Counted from the first letter of the stretch, positions 19,301-27,511 are shown. The stretch: 64,000 bases of DNA from Amycolatopsis sp. A133 (GCF_031082405.1 NZ_JAVHJU010000066.1:1-64000); one strand, 5' to 3'. Notes: a model not told the origin generated them from the letters alone. Translations and numbers: made by a program.

Positions 19301-20784
19301 GTGCCGAACCGGGCCTCCGTGGCGCGGACCACCTCCGCGGTGTCGGTGCGCCGGGCCCCGCTCAGCAGCACCTGCCGGACCGAGGCCGGGAAGTCGAACA
19401 CCGTCGTCTCGTCGCCGACCGCCGCGGCCGGCCGCAGCAGCCCGCTCGTCAGCACTTCTGTGAGGTGCTCCGGCCGGGCCTCGGGCAGGAGTTCGTCCTG
19501 GACGAACCGCGCGACCGAAAGGTTGGCGGGTACCGCGGCGAGCATCGTGGCCAGCCGGTAGGCCGGCGGAGAGGCGACGCTCAAGAACCGGCGCACCCGC
19601 TCGCGGGCGCTGTCCGGGTCGACGATGGCGCCGTCACCTTCGACGGGCGCGGTCTTCAGCCCGCTCAGCAGCACGCGCGCGGGGACAAAACCCTTGTGCT
19701 CACCGGCAACCAGCCGGGCCCACCAGCGCAGCCAGCGCGGACCGAGCTCCATCACCGGCACCGGGATCGCGCCGGCGTCCTTGGCCGCCGCCAGCTCCGG
19801 GTCCGCCCACGCTTCCGGCAGCTCCCAGCCCCACTGGCTGTTCGGCGCGACCGGCACGTGGACGTTGAGCCGGGCGCGGTGCAGGTCCATCCCCCGCGCC
19901 CACAGCCGCTGCGGCAGCACGTGCAGGACGGTCGTGGGCATCACCGACGCCCACTCGGCGAGCACGGCGGACACCCCGCCCGACCGCCAGAGGTCGCCGA
20001 CCCCATCGGTGATCAGCAGAACCAGGCGCCGGCCGGTCGGGTCGATCAGCTCCGACGGATCCCTCGGCGTCGACGATGACGTTTCGCCGTACAACCGGGG
20101 CCGGCTGCGCGGGTGACCGCTGCTCTGGGTGTCGAGCCGGCGGTACTGGATCGTCCGGAAGGCGCCGAGCTGTTCCAGGCCGGCTCGAAACGATTTCACG
20201 GTGCTGCGCCACAGTGTCATCGAGCGAGCGGTATCCACCACGACGGTGAGATCAAGCCACCGTTCCATTTCCGGTTCGGTCACCGGCCACCAGAATCCGC
20301 TCTCGGCGACCCGCTCCGCCGTCGCGGCTTCGTCGACGATGACCACGTGCTCATGCCAGGCCGGCACCCTTCGCTTCAGCGTGCGGAGGGCCCGAACGAT
20401 AACGGACGGCCGGATCGATCCGGAGACCGGCGGTGATTGCGGTCCGGAATCCGCGGTGGACGGAACTTCGATCACCCCGGCCGCAATCACCTGACGTGGG
20501 CTTTCGAGCGGAGGAGCCGGCTCTGCCCGCGTGGCCGGGGGCGGTAGTTCGACCGTATCCGGCAAAGTGTCCCGGACCGGGGGGATGTCCGGTCGCCGAT
20601 AGGGGGTCGAAGGCCGCGCCCGTGCTTCGTCCGTCCGCGTCGCCGCGATCAGCCACAGTGCGTCGGCGACGTCGCGCACGTCCGGGGGCCGGGATGCGGC
20701 GGCCCGGCGCCGTTCCCCAGCACCGGCCGACCGCGATCCCGCGCCGTCGGGACCGGGAACCGGCGAAATGGGCGACCTGCCCAC
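16348..20784 (-). CDS. vWA / NB-ARC / TPR protein (FxSxx-COOH system TPR protein, FxsT-like)
   Basis: 1478 residues, GTG start one base after the MoxR stop. Order of parts: a Pro/Arg-rich N terminus; a vWA-like domain at ~178-340 with a degenerate MIDAS (DTARS at 184-188) and LLITDG at 257-262, matching the SAV_2336 N-terminal type; then a linker. An NB-ARC STAND ATPase follows from ~665, with Walker A GMGGIGKT at ~695, Walker B LLVFDSAED, ILITSRN and GDLPLAIEQAA. At least ten TPRs from ~1020 to the end show repeated 'G..H..TL/M.....L......G' units. STAND proteins of this sort act as ligand-triggered switches. Here the vWA part links it to the MoxR ATPase of the same operon. It is the last gene of the four-gene operon. 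Confidence 0.85.
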   Translation of the reverse strand: MGRSPISPVPGPDGAGSRSAGAGERRRAAASRPPDVRDVADALWLIAATRTDEARARPSTPYRRPDIPPVRDTLPDTVELPPPATRAEPAPPLESPRQVIAAGVIEVPSTADSGPQSPPVSGSIRPSVIVRALRTLKRRVPAWHEHVVIVDEAATAERVAESGFWWPVTEPEMERWLDLTVVVDTARSMTLWRSTVKSFRAGLEQLGAFRTIQYRRLDTQSSGHPRSRPRLYGETSSSTPRDPSELIDPTGRRLVLLITDGVGDLWRSGGVSAVLAEWASVMPTTVLHVLPQRLWARGMDLHRARLNVHVPVAPNSQWGWELPEAWADPELAAAKDAGAIPVPVMELGPRWLRWWARLVAGEHKGFVPARVLLSGLKTAPVEGDGAIVDPDSARERVRRFLSVASPPAYRLATMLAAVPANLSVARFVQDELLPEARPEHLTEVLTSGLLRPAAAVGDETTVFDFPASVRQVLLSGARRTDTAEVVRATEARFGTITRLRDAIDAPDATRDPLSGEDSPHDISLERVVMQALSGPYASRASRIIRSKEGFDGELDVSADSAGTSTVPKAGHAIPQKKNSPYDYGEPVIHAMANASVPSETSSSTVATAGEAVDDQVRRTPELREPLPAEDAGALLGRRPIFTPEHGDSPVEDVPPVWGSVPPRNPNFTGRRELLRELGERVLSGTTAVLPSALHGMGGIGKTQMAVEYIYSHLREYDVVWWIPATHAAQIRVALTELAQALNLPGSGEANTAIPAVREALRTGRPYRRWLLVFDSAEDVAMVRQFFPTNGPGEILITSRNAEWASVARPLEVAVFERAESVELLRRRGPEIDIAEAEQLADRLGDLPLAIEQAAAWRAETGMPVQEYLRLFDEKVAEILDTSSPADYEVSVAAAWNVAFDELRTRNPVAHQLLQICAFFAPEPISRAFFSGVGSISILPEIDTALRDPMKLARAIRDINRYSLAKIDHRTNSIVLHRLVQIVLRNRMTPQHRAEMRHGAHLLLAKRDPNDPTSSKQWPRYQEILPHVYPSEIVECDDRWVRQLVINLMRYLYQWGDHDEALRLAETSHRNWTERLGSDDEQTMQAAERLGYYYWVTGRYAEAAQINRTILDTRRQLSGDNSEETLAAQIAVSGDLSASGDFVASRDLTEDVYQKAKALFGEDDPVTLRAARIHCTNLRLTGQYREAAELDEANYQRQTEILGYDHAETLSSRMGLIIDRREAGDYVWAREENEKLAERVRELFGEDNAETLRRMAYLAVSRRKAGDHEAARELAAAVLERFRVRYGEDNFNVMACALGYSIDLRHAQELRSARELGEQIFERYRRNLGEHHPHTMAAAVDLAVTLRLFGNAAAARALDERSLAQLREALGPDHPSAVLCGINLASDLSALGETAAALQLETDMLARAERALGKDHPTTLAAGLNRALDLRTSGQSQEAETLYADVLSRYRMVLRESHPGTIAASKGVRADCDIDPLPL

Positions 20785-20785
20785 G

Positions 20786-21919
20786 TCATTGCACCGCCGA
20801 CAGACGCTGCCACAGAGCGTCCACCAGCCGCTCCCACGTCACGTCGCCGCGGTAGGCGCCGGACGTGGCGAGGTACATGGCATCCAGGAGTTTTCCCGAG
20901 GGCAGCCGGTCGTCACCGGAGGCGCTGCGCCGCACGAACTGCTCGATCAGCTCGGACTGCAGACCCGCACCGAGCTTGCGCCGGTTGTCCTCCGAATCGT
21001 GCAGGTGGGCGACGACCATCGCGGCCAATTGCTCCGGGTCGGGATCCGGCATTTCCAGTTGAAGGCAACGTCGCAGGAAAGCGGGGGGAAATTCCCTTTC
21101 CCCATTGCTGGTGATGATGACGATCGGAAACGCGTGACACCGGATCCGCCCGCCGACGACGGAAGCCGTCTCGCCGGGGTCGTCGGTGAACACCGTCGCT
21201 TCGGGGGTGTGGTTGCGGATCCGCTCGAGTTCGGGAACGCGGAACTCGCCGTCTTCGAAAATGCTGAGCAGGTCGTTCGGGAGGTCGGCTTCGCTCTTGT
21301 CGAGCTCGTCGATCAGCAGGACGCGCGGCACCCGGCGCGGCAGGAAGGCGGTGCCCAGCACGCCGAGCCGGAGGAATTCGCCGATCGGCGGTTCGGGTTC
21401 GGGCGCGGGACTGGCCCGTTCGCCCCGCGAGGCGAACCGGGCGCTCGCCGCCTGGATCCGGCCGATGGCGTCGTAGTGGTAGAGCCCGGAATTCAGCGTG
21501 GTCCGGCTGGTGATCGGCCAGCGCAGGACCCGGCCCAGCTGCAGCTCGGCCGCCAGCCGGTACGCGAGGGTGGACTTCCCGGTTCCGGGCCGGCCGGTGA
21601 CCAGCAACGGCCGTCGGAGGTAGAGCGCCGCGTTGATCATGTCGAGTTCGGCCGGACCAGTGCGCTGAGCCGATTGCGAATGCTCGCTCCCGAGCCGCCG
21701 TGCGACGTCGTGGTCGTCCCGCGGCGGGTCGTCCGACTCCGGCAGCGGACCCCCGTCGAAATCCCGCCACGGCGGTGGCGGTGGCAGGATGTCGGTCAGC
21801 TCGAGGTCGTGGATCGGCCGGCCGGTGCCGCGGTAGACCCACCAGTCCGACGACGCGAGACGCGACGCGTCGCGGACCTGCGTCGTCTCTCCCCCGTCAA
21901 GACGCTCGCTCTCGGTCAT
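20786..21919 (-). CDS. MoxR-type AAA+ ATPase
   Basis: About 377 residues from the ATG at 21919, overlapping the end of the VMAP gene by 23 bases. Walker A is GRPGTGKST, Walker B LLIDELDKSEADLP, and sensor 1 IVIITSNGERE, with a C-terminal lid. MoxR ATPases work as chaperone-like rings that activate or load vWA-domain partners. The vWA-containing partner is encoded one base downstream. An N-terminal ~100-residue Pro/Asp-rich extension is unlike classical MoxR. Together with the flanking genes this defines the vWA-MoxR-VMAP gene set. Confidence 0.88.
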   Translation of the reverse strand: MTESERLDGGETTQVRDASRLASSDWWVYRGTGRPIHDLELTDILPPPPPWRDFDGGPLPESDDPPRDDHDVARRLGSEHSQSAQRTGPAELDMINAALYLRRPLLVTGRPGTGKSTLAYRLAAELQLGRVLRWPITSRTTLNSGLYHYDAIGRIQAASARFASRGERASPAPEPEPPIGEFLRLGVLGTAFLPRRVPRVLLIDELDKSEADLPNDLLSIFEDGEFRVPELERIRNHTPEATVFTDDPGETASVVGGRIRCHAFPIVIITSNGEREFPPAFLRRCLQLEMPDPDPEQLAAMVVAHLHDSEDNRRKLGAGLQSELIEQFVRRSASGDDRLPSGKLLDAMYLATSGAYRGDVTWERLVDALWQRLSAVQ

Positions 21920-23363
21920 CCCGGATATCCCCTCGCTGCCACGGGAAAGCCGGCGGCTGGTCAAGAACGAGACGGCTCGGATCGTCCCACAGCACCACCA
22001 GATCCCGCACTGGATTATCCCGATCGAAGGCCGTTTCGGGAAGACTGGCGCGTGCTCGGGATTTCTTGGCCTGCATGGGCAAATCGCCTAGACCGGATTG
22101 GCCCTTCGCGAACTCGGTGATCAACTCCCGGAGTACGTCGAGTGGCGCGTCAGGGTGCCATAGTACCGCCGGGATACCCGACCGCAAAGCGGCCGTCAGG
22201 CTGTCCCCGTCCCCACCGGCTTCCAGCGGCGGAGCCGAACCGAGGACCACCAGCCCCCAGCGCAGGTCGGAAAGCACCACGTCGAGCCCCGAAGCCTGGG
22301 TGCCGTTTTCGTAGTAGACGCACTCGGCGGACGGGTTCGCCATGAACGCCTCCCAGTGCTGGTTCCAGACGCGGTGCCAGTGCTTCGAACGCATGCGCTC
22401 CAGCGAACGGACGGATATGAGGTAGTCGATCGAAAGCGGCCGCGGCATGCCGGATTCGTGCTCGCGGTGCCAGAGCTGCACGGGCAGGTTCAGCAACGCC
22501 CGCGGGAGCACGAACTCGAGCGCGACCGAACCGCGGTGGTCGGCCCAGACCCGTTCCGCGGCGACCACCAGTCCGTCGACGTATCGTTCGAGGTCGGCGG
22601 CCCGCACCTCCGCCGTGCCGCCGTGCGGTGGCGGCCATTCCCCGGAAAGCCGTTGACACCAATGGGAAACCTGGTACAAGTCCGGGTCTATCCCATCATG
22701 GTCGACCAGGATCATCAAGTGCAGCCGCCCTTCCCGCGACGGCGTGGCGATCGTGGCTCGACGCGCTCTCAGCTGGGCCTCGAGCCGGAGCCTCCTGGCC
22801 TGGTAGTCGTTCCACTCGATCAGCCGCAGCGCGAGTTCGCCGCCGCACTGGTGGGCGATGAGCTCGAGGAGCGTCAACGCCGGGGGGATGCCGTCGACGT
22901 CGGCGTTGAAATCGGCCAGGTGGGTGAAGGCTTCCCACGCGGTGCGCACCTTGGGCGGCAACGGCGAACCGAGCCCGCTCGCGCGACGGACCAGCTCGCC
23001 GAGCCGGGGCACCTCGAGGCCGGCCAGCCAGTGGTGCAGCCGGTCGCGGTCGGCGCGCGGCAGCAGGTCCAGCACCCGCGGCCGCTCCACCAGGTCCCGG
23101 ACCCGCTCGGACTCCGGTGATCCGGGCCGCATGAAAGCGACGGCACCGACCAGTGCCTGCATGCCGTTCTGATAGCGCTCACAGGCGGAAACGACTTCGA
23201 TCAGGGAACTGCGCGGGGTGGGGTGCCGGGGAACGGCCAGATCGACGCCCAGCGTCTTCCCGACGAGGCTGACCACGACGGCCAGTTCCTCGGCCAAGCC
23301 GGCTTCGGCGAGGACGTCGACGACGGCCTCTCCGATCAAGTGTCCCGCCACCTGGCGCAGCAC
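21897..23363 (-). CDS. VMAP-type protein (vWA-MoxR-associated) with N-terminal effector-associated domain
   Basis: 488 residues, GTG start after a purine-rich stretch. Residues ~1-100 form an all-helical domain (PRHPTPRSSLIEVVSACERY, GMQALVGAVAFMRPGS) resembling the effector-associated domain EAD2. The C-terminal ~250 residues fit the VMAP-C domain, ending with the characteristic (N)PVRDLVVLWDDPSRL. VMAP proteins were described as the third element of vWA-MoxR ternary systems thought to recognise a trigger and pass the signal on. The family call is from memory of these motifs. It shares a similar helical domain with the cyclase-like protein upstream, suggesting a homotypic contact between the two. 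Confidence 0.72.
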   Translation of the reverse strand: MLRQVAGHLIGEAVVDVLAEAGLAEELAVVVSLVGKTLGVDLAVPRHPTPRSSLIEVVSACERYQNGMQALVGAVAFMRPGSPESERVRDLVERPRVLDLLPRADRDRLHHWLAGLEVPRLGELVRRASGLGSPLPPKVRTAWEAFTHLADFNADVDGIPPALTLLELIAHQCGGELALRLIEWNDYQARRLRLEAQLRARRATIATPSREGRLHLMILVDHDGIDPDLYQVSHWCQRLSGEWPPPHGGTAEVRAADLERYVDGLVVAAERVWADHRGSVALEFVLPRALLNLPVQLWHREHESGMPRPLSIDYLISVRSLERMRSKHWHRVWNQHWEAFMANPSAECVYYENGTQASGLDVVLSDLRWGLVVLGSAPPLEAGGDGDSLTAALRSGIPAVLWHPDAPLDVLRELITEFAKGQSGLGDLPMQAKKSRARASLPETAFDRDNPVRDLVVLWDDPSRLVLDQPPAFPWQRGDIRDDRERAS

Positions 23364-23471
23364 CCCCCTACCACCTCACGGGACGGAACCGGCGTCATCG
23401 CCCCTGCGGATCGAACGCAGTTGCGGAGATCTTACCCGCGAAAAGGGCTTCCGCCGGGTGCCAAAAAGATG

Positions 23472-24446
23472 TCACGACGAGCTCTCTTCCGGCCAGCCGG
23501 CAACGCGCTCGAGCAGCCGCTGCACCGGCGCCGATCCGGGTTCCAGCATTTCCACCGCGGCGACGAGTTCGGCGAGCCCGCCGCGATAACGCAGGCAGGT
23601 ACCGGCGATCTCCAGGACGTGCAGCCGGGTTTGCGGGTGATATGCCACGACGGTCGAGATCTCCGGCCGCAGCCGCTTCAACAGCATTCTCCGGCTGCTT
23701 TCCTCGGCGACGGCCGGAATGTCCAGGAGCAGTTCCGTCAGTTCCCGGGCGCGGTCGGGGGCGGGCGGCGCCACGGGCTGCCGCACGACCCGGAGGTCCG
23801 GCCGCCGCTCGCCGGCCCGGCCGCCGCCGTTGCTGCCGCTGCCGCCGAGCAGCCGCAACCACGCGACCGTGGAGGTTTCCTTGGTTTCGACCGGGATCCG
23901 CCGGTAGTCCGCGGGTGCCGCCGCCGGGTCCTGCAGCACGACGTCCTGGTAGAAGACGTCCGAGGCCAGCAGCGCCAGTTCGGCACCCGTGTCCCGCTGC
24001 GCGGTCTTCGCCTCCGCGGCTTCGAGCACCCGGAAGGTGAAGCTCACGGCTTTGCTGACCGAACCGTGGCCGGCGCTCAGCACTTCACCGGCGTGCAGCG
24101 CGAGGCGCAGCTGGATCTGCGCGCCTTCCGAGTGCACGGCGTTGTGGCGGCGCAGTTCGGCGTGCATGCGTTCGGGCAGCTGGGCCACCAGGTCGACCTT
24201 CGCGATGTCCGGCGGCAGGAGGATCATCGCGCCGTCGCCGGTGTTCTCCACGAAACAGACGTCCCACGGGATGCCGGTCTCGGCGAAGCCGCCCTTGAGC
24301 ACCCGCCACAAGCCGTCGTGCACCTCGCGCAGGTGCGCCATGGTCCGGGCCGGGTTGTTGTACCCGGCGACGTCCACGGTCATGATCGTCCGGTGCAGCG
24401 CGGCCGGATAGGAAACCACGACACCCTCCCCACGTCCCGCGGTCAT
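23472..24446 (-). CDS. Nucleotide-cyclase-like protein with C-terminal effector-associated domain
   Basis: Up to 324 residues. A GTG start at 24419 with GGGGAGG five bases ahead is more likely than the ATG at 24446. Residues ~20-200 look like a class III cyclase/GGDEF-type core: TVDVAGYN with the first metal Asp, NTGDGAMILL with the second, and LRLALHAGEV. Substrate-specifying residues cannot be judged by eye, so activity is open. Residues ~235-320 (ELTELLLDIPAV..., LAELVAAVEMLEPGS) form a helical effector-associated domain like that in the VMAP protein. It is the first gene of the minus-strand operon, 108 bases ahead of the VMAP gene. It may make a nucleotide signal or act as a regulated effector. 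Confidence 0.68.
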   Translation of the reverse strand: MTAGRGEGVVVSYPAALHRTIMTVDVAGYNNPARTMAHLREVHDGLWRVLKGGFAETGIPWDVCFVENTGDGAMILLPPDIAKVDLVAQLPERMHAELRRHNAVHSEGAQIQLRLALHAGEVLSAGHGSVSKAVSFTFRVLEAAEAKTAQRDTGAELALLASDVFYQDVVLQDPAAAPADYRRIPVETKETSTVAWLRLLGGSGSNGGGRAGERRPDLRVVRQPVAPPAPDRARELTELLLDIPAVAEESSRRMLLKRLRPEISTVVAYHPQTRLHVLEIAGTCLRYRGGLAELVAAVEMLEPGSAPVQRLLERVAGWPEESSS

Positions 24447-24536
24447 TGTCCCAGACCCATACCCGCTCGGCCATGTTCGCGCAGGGCGTTACCGGGAAAC
24501 CGGCCCTTCTTGACCTTGTTTCGTCCATAATTCGGC

Positions 24537-25742
24537 GTGCCCACGAGACGCCTGCACCTGGTGAGCGCGGATGAGGACCACCGCGTCTCGACCATCGAGC
24601 TGTTCTTCGACCTGGTCTTCGTCTACGCCATCACCCAGACCACCCAGCTGATGGCCGACCACCTCAGCCCCGCCGGTGTCGGGCAGGGGCTGGCGATGCT
24701 CGCCGTCCTGTGGTGGTGCTGGTGCAGTTATGCCTGGCTCGGGACCACCATCCACGTCGACCACGGGATCGCGCGGCTCGCCATGTTCGGGGCGATGGCC
24801 GTGATGTTCCTGGTGTCGCTGACCATTCCCGAAGCCTTCGCCGATCATCCCGGCGGCCTGTTCGCGCCCGTGCTGTTCGTCGGCTGCTACGCGCTCGTGC
24901 GGCTGCTGCACCTCGTCGCGTACCTGGGGGCGGCGAAACACGACCCGGGGCTCCGGCGGGTGCTGCTCAAGATGCTCGTGGGGCTGCTGCCGAGTGTGGG
25001 ACTGCTCGCCGTGGCCGCGTTCCTGGACGGGCCGTGGCAGCTGGGGTTGTGGGTGGTGGCCTTGGGAATCGATTACCTGAACGTCTACTTCGCCGGGCCG
25101 GAGGGCTGGCGGATCGAGGCGCCCGCGCACTTCGCCGAGCGGTTCGGGCTCATCGTGATCATCGCGCTCGGCGAGTCGATCGTGGCGATCGGCATCGGGA
25201 TCGGGGCGCTGCCGATGTCGTGGCTGGTCACGGGCGCGGCGGTGTGCGGGCTGGCGCTGGCCGCGGGGATGTGGTGGACCTACTTCGACGTCGTCGCGCG
25301 CGTGTCCGAGCACCGGCTGACCAGCGCGACCGGGGTCGAACGCGCGAAGCTCGCCACCGACTCCTACACGTTCCTGCACCTGCCGCTGATCGCCGGGATC
25401 GTGCTGGTCGCCCTCGGGCTGAAGAAGGCGTTCCTCTACATCGCCGACACCGAGCACCACACCCCCGGCGAAGCACTGCACGGCGTGCCGATCTGGACGC
25501 TGACCGGCGGCCTCGCGCTCTACCTGGTCGCGCTGAGCGCCCTGCGCAAGCGCAACCTCGGCAGCTGGAACGTCCAGCGGCTGGTCGTCGGCGTGCTGCT
25601 GGTCGCGTCGACGCCGTTGCTGGAGCACGTGCCGGCCGCGGTGGTGCTGCTGATCACGGCCGCCGTGGTGCTCGGGCTCATCACCTTCGAACGGCTGCGC
25701 TTCGCCGAGTGGCGCAAGCAGGTGCACACCGCGCACTCATAG
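24537..25742 (+). CDS. ltrA: Low-temperature-requirement-A-like membrane protein
   Basis: 401 residues, GTG start, with ~10-12 membrane helices. The N terminus carries the family signature (STIELFFDLVFVYAITQ). Other marks are ERFGLIVIIALGESIVAIG in the middle and the conserved 'HLPLIAGIVLVALGLKKA' helix. LtrA proteins occur widely in actinobacteria; their molecular role is not established. The gene is divergent from the cyclase operon and its last bases overlap the convergent MmyB-type regulator by six. Nothing in the sequence links it functionally to either neighbour. Confidence 0.88.
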   Translation: MPTRRLHLVSADEDHRVSTIELFFDLVFVYAITQTTQLMADHLSPAGVGQGLAMLAVLWWCWCSYAWLGTTIHVDHGIARLAMFGAMAVMFLVSLTIPEAFADHPGGLFAPVLFVGCYALVRLLHLVAYLGAAKHDPGLRRVLLKMLVGLLPSVGLLAVAAFLDGPWQLGLWVVALGIDYLNVYFAGPEGWRIEAPAHFAERFGLIVIIALGESIVAIGIGIGALPMSWLVTGAAVCGLALAAGMWWTYFDVVARVSEHRLTSATGVERAKLATDSYTFLHLPLIAGIVLVALGLKKAFLYIADTEHHTPGEALHGVPIWTLTGGLALYLVALSALRKRNLGSWNVQRLVVGVLLVASTPLLEHVPAAVVLLITAAVVLGLITFERLRFAEWRKQVHTAHS

Positions 25743-26561
25743 GAGCTCCGGGCCGACGACGGACAGCAGCTGCAGCTTCTCGGCGTCTTCGGTGCCGGGC
25801 GTGGCCGTGAACACCAGCAGCAACTGCCCGAGGTCGTCGGTGAAGAGCAGCTGGCAGTCGAGCGCGATCTCCCCGACCCCCGGGTGCACGAGCGTCTTGC
25901 GGCGCTCGAACGGCACCGCGACTTCGTGCGCTTCCCACAGCCGCGCGAACTCCGCGCTCTTCGCCGCGAGCAGCCGCGCGAGGCCCGCGGCCCGGGTGTC
26001 GCTCGCGCCGGCCGCCCGCAGGCTTGCGACCAGGAAGCGGCCGTGGCGCCCGCGGTCCGCCGGCGGGTAGCGCAGCTGCTCCGCCGGATCGGTGAACCAC
26101 CGGTAGGCGGCGCTGCGCGCGGGTCCGGTGTGGCCGGTCTCGTCGCCGAGCAGCGCCCGGGCCGGCGGGTTCTGCACGAGCGTCTCGCCGAGGTTCGACA
26201 TCACCTGCGCGGGCGTGTCGTGCAGCCGGTCCAGCACGCGCATCAGCGCCGGGCTGACGTGGTCCGCACGCGACACGCGGCTCGGTGCGGTGTGCCCGGC
26301 CAGCCGGAACAGGTGGTCGCGCTCGTCGAGCGTCAGGCGCAGGCCGCGGGCGATCGCGGCGAGCATCTGCTCCGACGGTCGCGGGCCGCGCTGCTGCTCC
26401 AGCCGCGTGTAGTAGTCGGTGGACATGCCCGAGAGCGTCGCGACCTCCTCCCGGCGCAGCCCGGACGTGCGGCGGCGCTGCCCGGGTGGCAGCCCGACGT
26501 CGTCCGGGCGCAGGGCCTCGCGGCGGCGGCGCAGGAAGTCGGCGAGCTCGGGGCGGTTCAC
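25737..26561 (-). CDS. XRE-family regulator with MmyB-like ligand domain
   Basis: 274 residues, GTG start. An N-terminal HTH (RTSGLRREEVATLSGMSTDYYTRLEQQRG, residues ~30-60) is followed by the PAS-like MmyB domain (MSNLGETLVQNPPARALLGD ... HPGVGEIALDCQLL). Regulators of this type often sit divergent to an SDR or other oxidoreductase they control, as here; some bind fatty acids (known for the group, not shown here). The divergent gap of 101 bases contains an 8-base inverted repeat that is a good candidate for its site. Confidence 0.9.
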   Translation of the reverse strand: MNRPELADFLRRRREALRPDDVGLPPGQRRRTSGLRREEVATLSGMSTDYYTRLEQQRGPRPSEQMLAAIARGLRLTLDERDHLFRLAGHTAPSRVSRADHVSPALMRVLDRLHDTPAQVMSNLGETLVQNPPARALLGDETGHTGPARSAAYRWFTDPAEQLRYPPADRGRHGRFLVASLRAAGASDTRAAGLARLLAAKSAEFARLWEAHEVAVPFERRKTLVHPGVGEIALDCQLLFTDDLGQLLLVFTATPGTEDAEKLQLLSVVGPELL

Positions 26562-26602
26562 GCTCCCGATTATCGGCGCCGGAGACCGGCGTACCCAGGG
26601 AT

Positions 26603-26622
26603 CGCCGATCCCCCGATCGGCG
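26603..26622. promoter_or_regulatory. Inverted repeat CGCCGATC-4-GATCGGCG in the XRE/SDR gap
   Basis: Arms 26603-26610 and 26615-26622 are exact reverse complements, four bases apart, midway between the divergent MmyB-type regulator and the SDR gene. A partial extra half (TATCGGCG at ~26571-26578) lies nearer the regulator start. It is a likely operator for the regulator, acting on both genes. Confidence 0.45.
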
Positions 26623-26662
26623 CGCTTTGCCGCGGCCCGCCCGGCGCGGCAACGCTGAACCC

Positions 26663-27460
26663 ATGACCACTTACCTCGTCACCGGGGCCGGCAGCGGCCT
26701 CGGCGCCGTCACCGCCCGCGAACTGGCCGCCACCGGAGCCAGCGTCGTGCTCGCCGTCCGCGACCCCGCCCGCGTCACGGCGCCGCCGGGCGACACCGAA
26801 GTCCGGCGCCTCGACCTCGCCGACCTGGGCTCGGTGCGGGAGTTCGCGGCCGGCTGGGCGGGCGACCTCGACGTGCTGATCAACAACGCCGGCGTGATGG
26901 CCGTGCCGTACGCGAAGACCGCCGACGGCTTCGAGACGCACATGGCCATCAACCACTTCGGCCCGTTCCTGCTGACGAACCTGCTGCTGCCGCACCTGAC
27001 CGGCCGCGTCGTCACGGTCTCGTCCGGGCTGGCGCGCCTGGGGAAGGTGCCGCTCGGCGACCTGAACTGGGAGCGCCGCCGCTACTCCGCGCTGGGTGCC
27101 TACAACCAGTCGAAACTGGCGAACCTGCTGTTCACACAGGAACTCCAGCGGCGGCTGACCGATTCCGGCCGCGCGGTCCGGGCCGTCGCCGCGCACCCCG
27201 GCGTCGCACGGACCGGGCTCGACCGGCACTTCGGCGGCGGCCTCTCCCTGCTGATGAAGGTCGTCTACCCGCTGATCGCGCAGAAAAAGGCCGAGTACGG
27301 CGCGCTGCCGATCCTGTTCGCAGCGACCGGTGACGTCCCCGGCAACGCCTACGTCGGCCCGGGCGGCCGGAACGGCGGGCGGCCCCGGCTCGAGCGGCGC
27401 CGAGACCACCGCGACGCCCGGGAGCTGTGGGAGGTCTCGGCCCGGCTGACGCGTGCGTGA
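26663..27460 (+). CDS. Short-chain dehydrogenase/reductase
   Basis: 265 residues. The Rossmann motif TGAGSGLG sits at ~7-14, NNAGVM near 75, a catalytic Ser in VSSG and the YNQSK active-site Tyr/Lys pair near 150. The 'L...ANLLFTQELQRRL' helix resembles the retinol-dehydrogenase/WWOX-like SDR group, usually NADP-dependent. The substrate is unknown. It is probably regulated by the divergent MmyB-type protein. Confidence 0.88.
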   Translation: MTTYLVTGAGSGLGAVTARELAATGASVVLAVRDPARVTAPPGDTEVRRLDLADLGSVREFAAGWAGDLDVLINNAGVMAVPYAKTADGFETHMAINHFGPFLLTNLLLPHLTGRVVTVSSGLARLGKVPLGDLNWERRRYSALGAYNQSKLANLLFTQELQRRLTDSGRAVRAVAAHPGVARTGLDRHFGGGLSLLMKVVYPLIAQKKAEYGALPILFAATGDVPGNAYVGPGGRNGGRPRLERRRDHRDARELWEVSARLTRA

Positions 27461-27493
27461 ACCCGCACTGGCGTGATCCCGGCTCGCAGGTTA

Positions 27494-27511
27494 ACCTACT
27501 CGCGAGTAGGT
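27494..27511. promoter_or_regulatory. 18-bp perfect palindrome ACCTACTCGCGAGTAGGT upstream of the acyl-CoA dehydrogenase pair
   Basis: A perfect 18-base palindrome 18 bases before the start codon of the first acyl-CoA dehydrogenase. Its length and position are those of a TetR-type repressor operator overlapping a promoter. No regulator gene is next to it, so the regulator must be encoded elsewhere, either in or outside the window. Confidence 0.6.
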
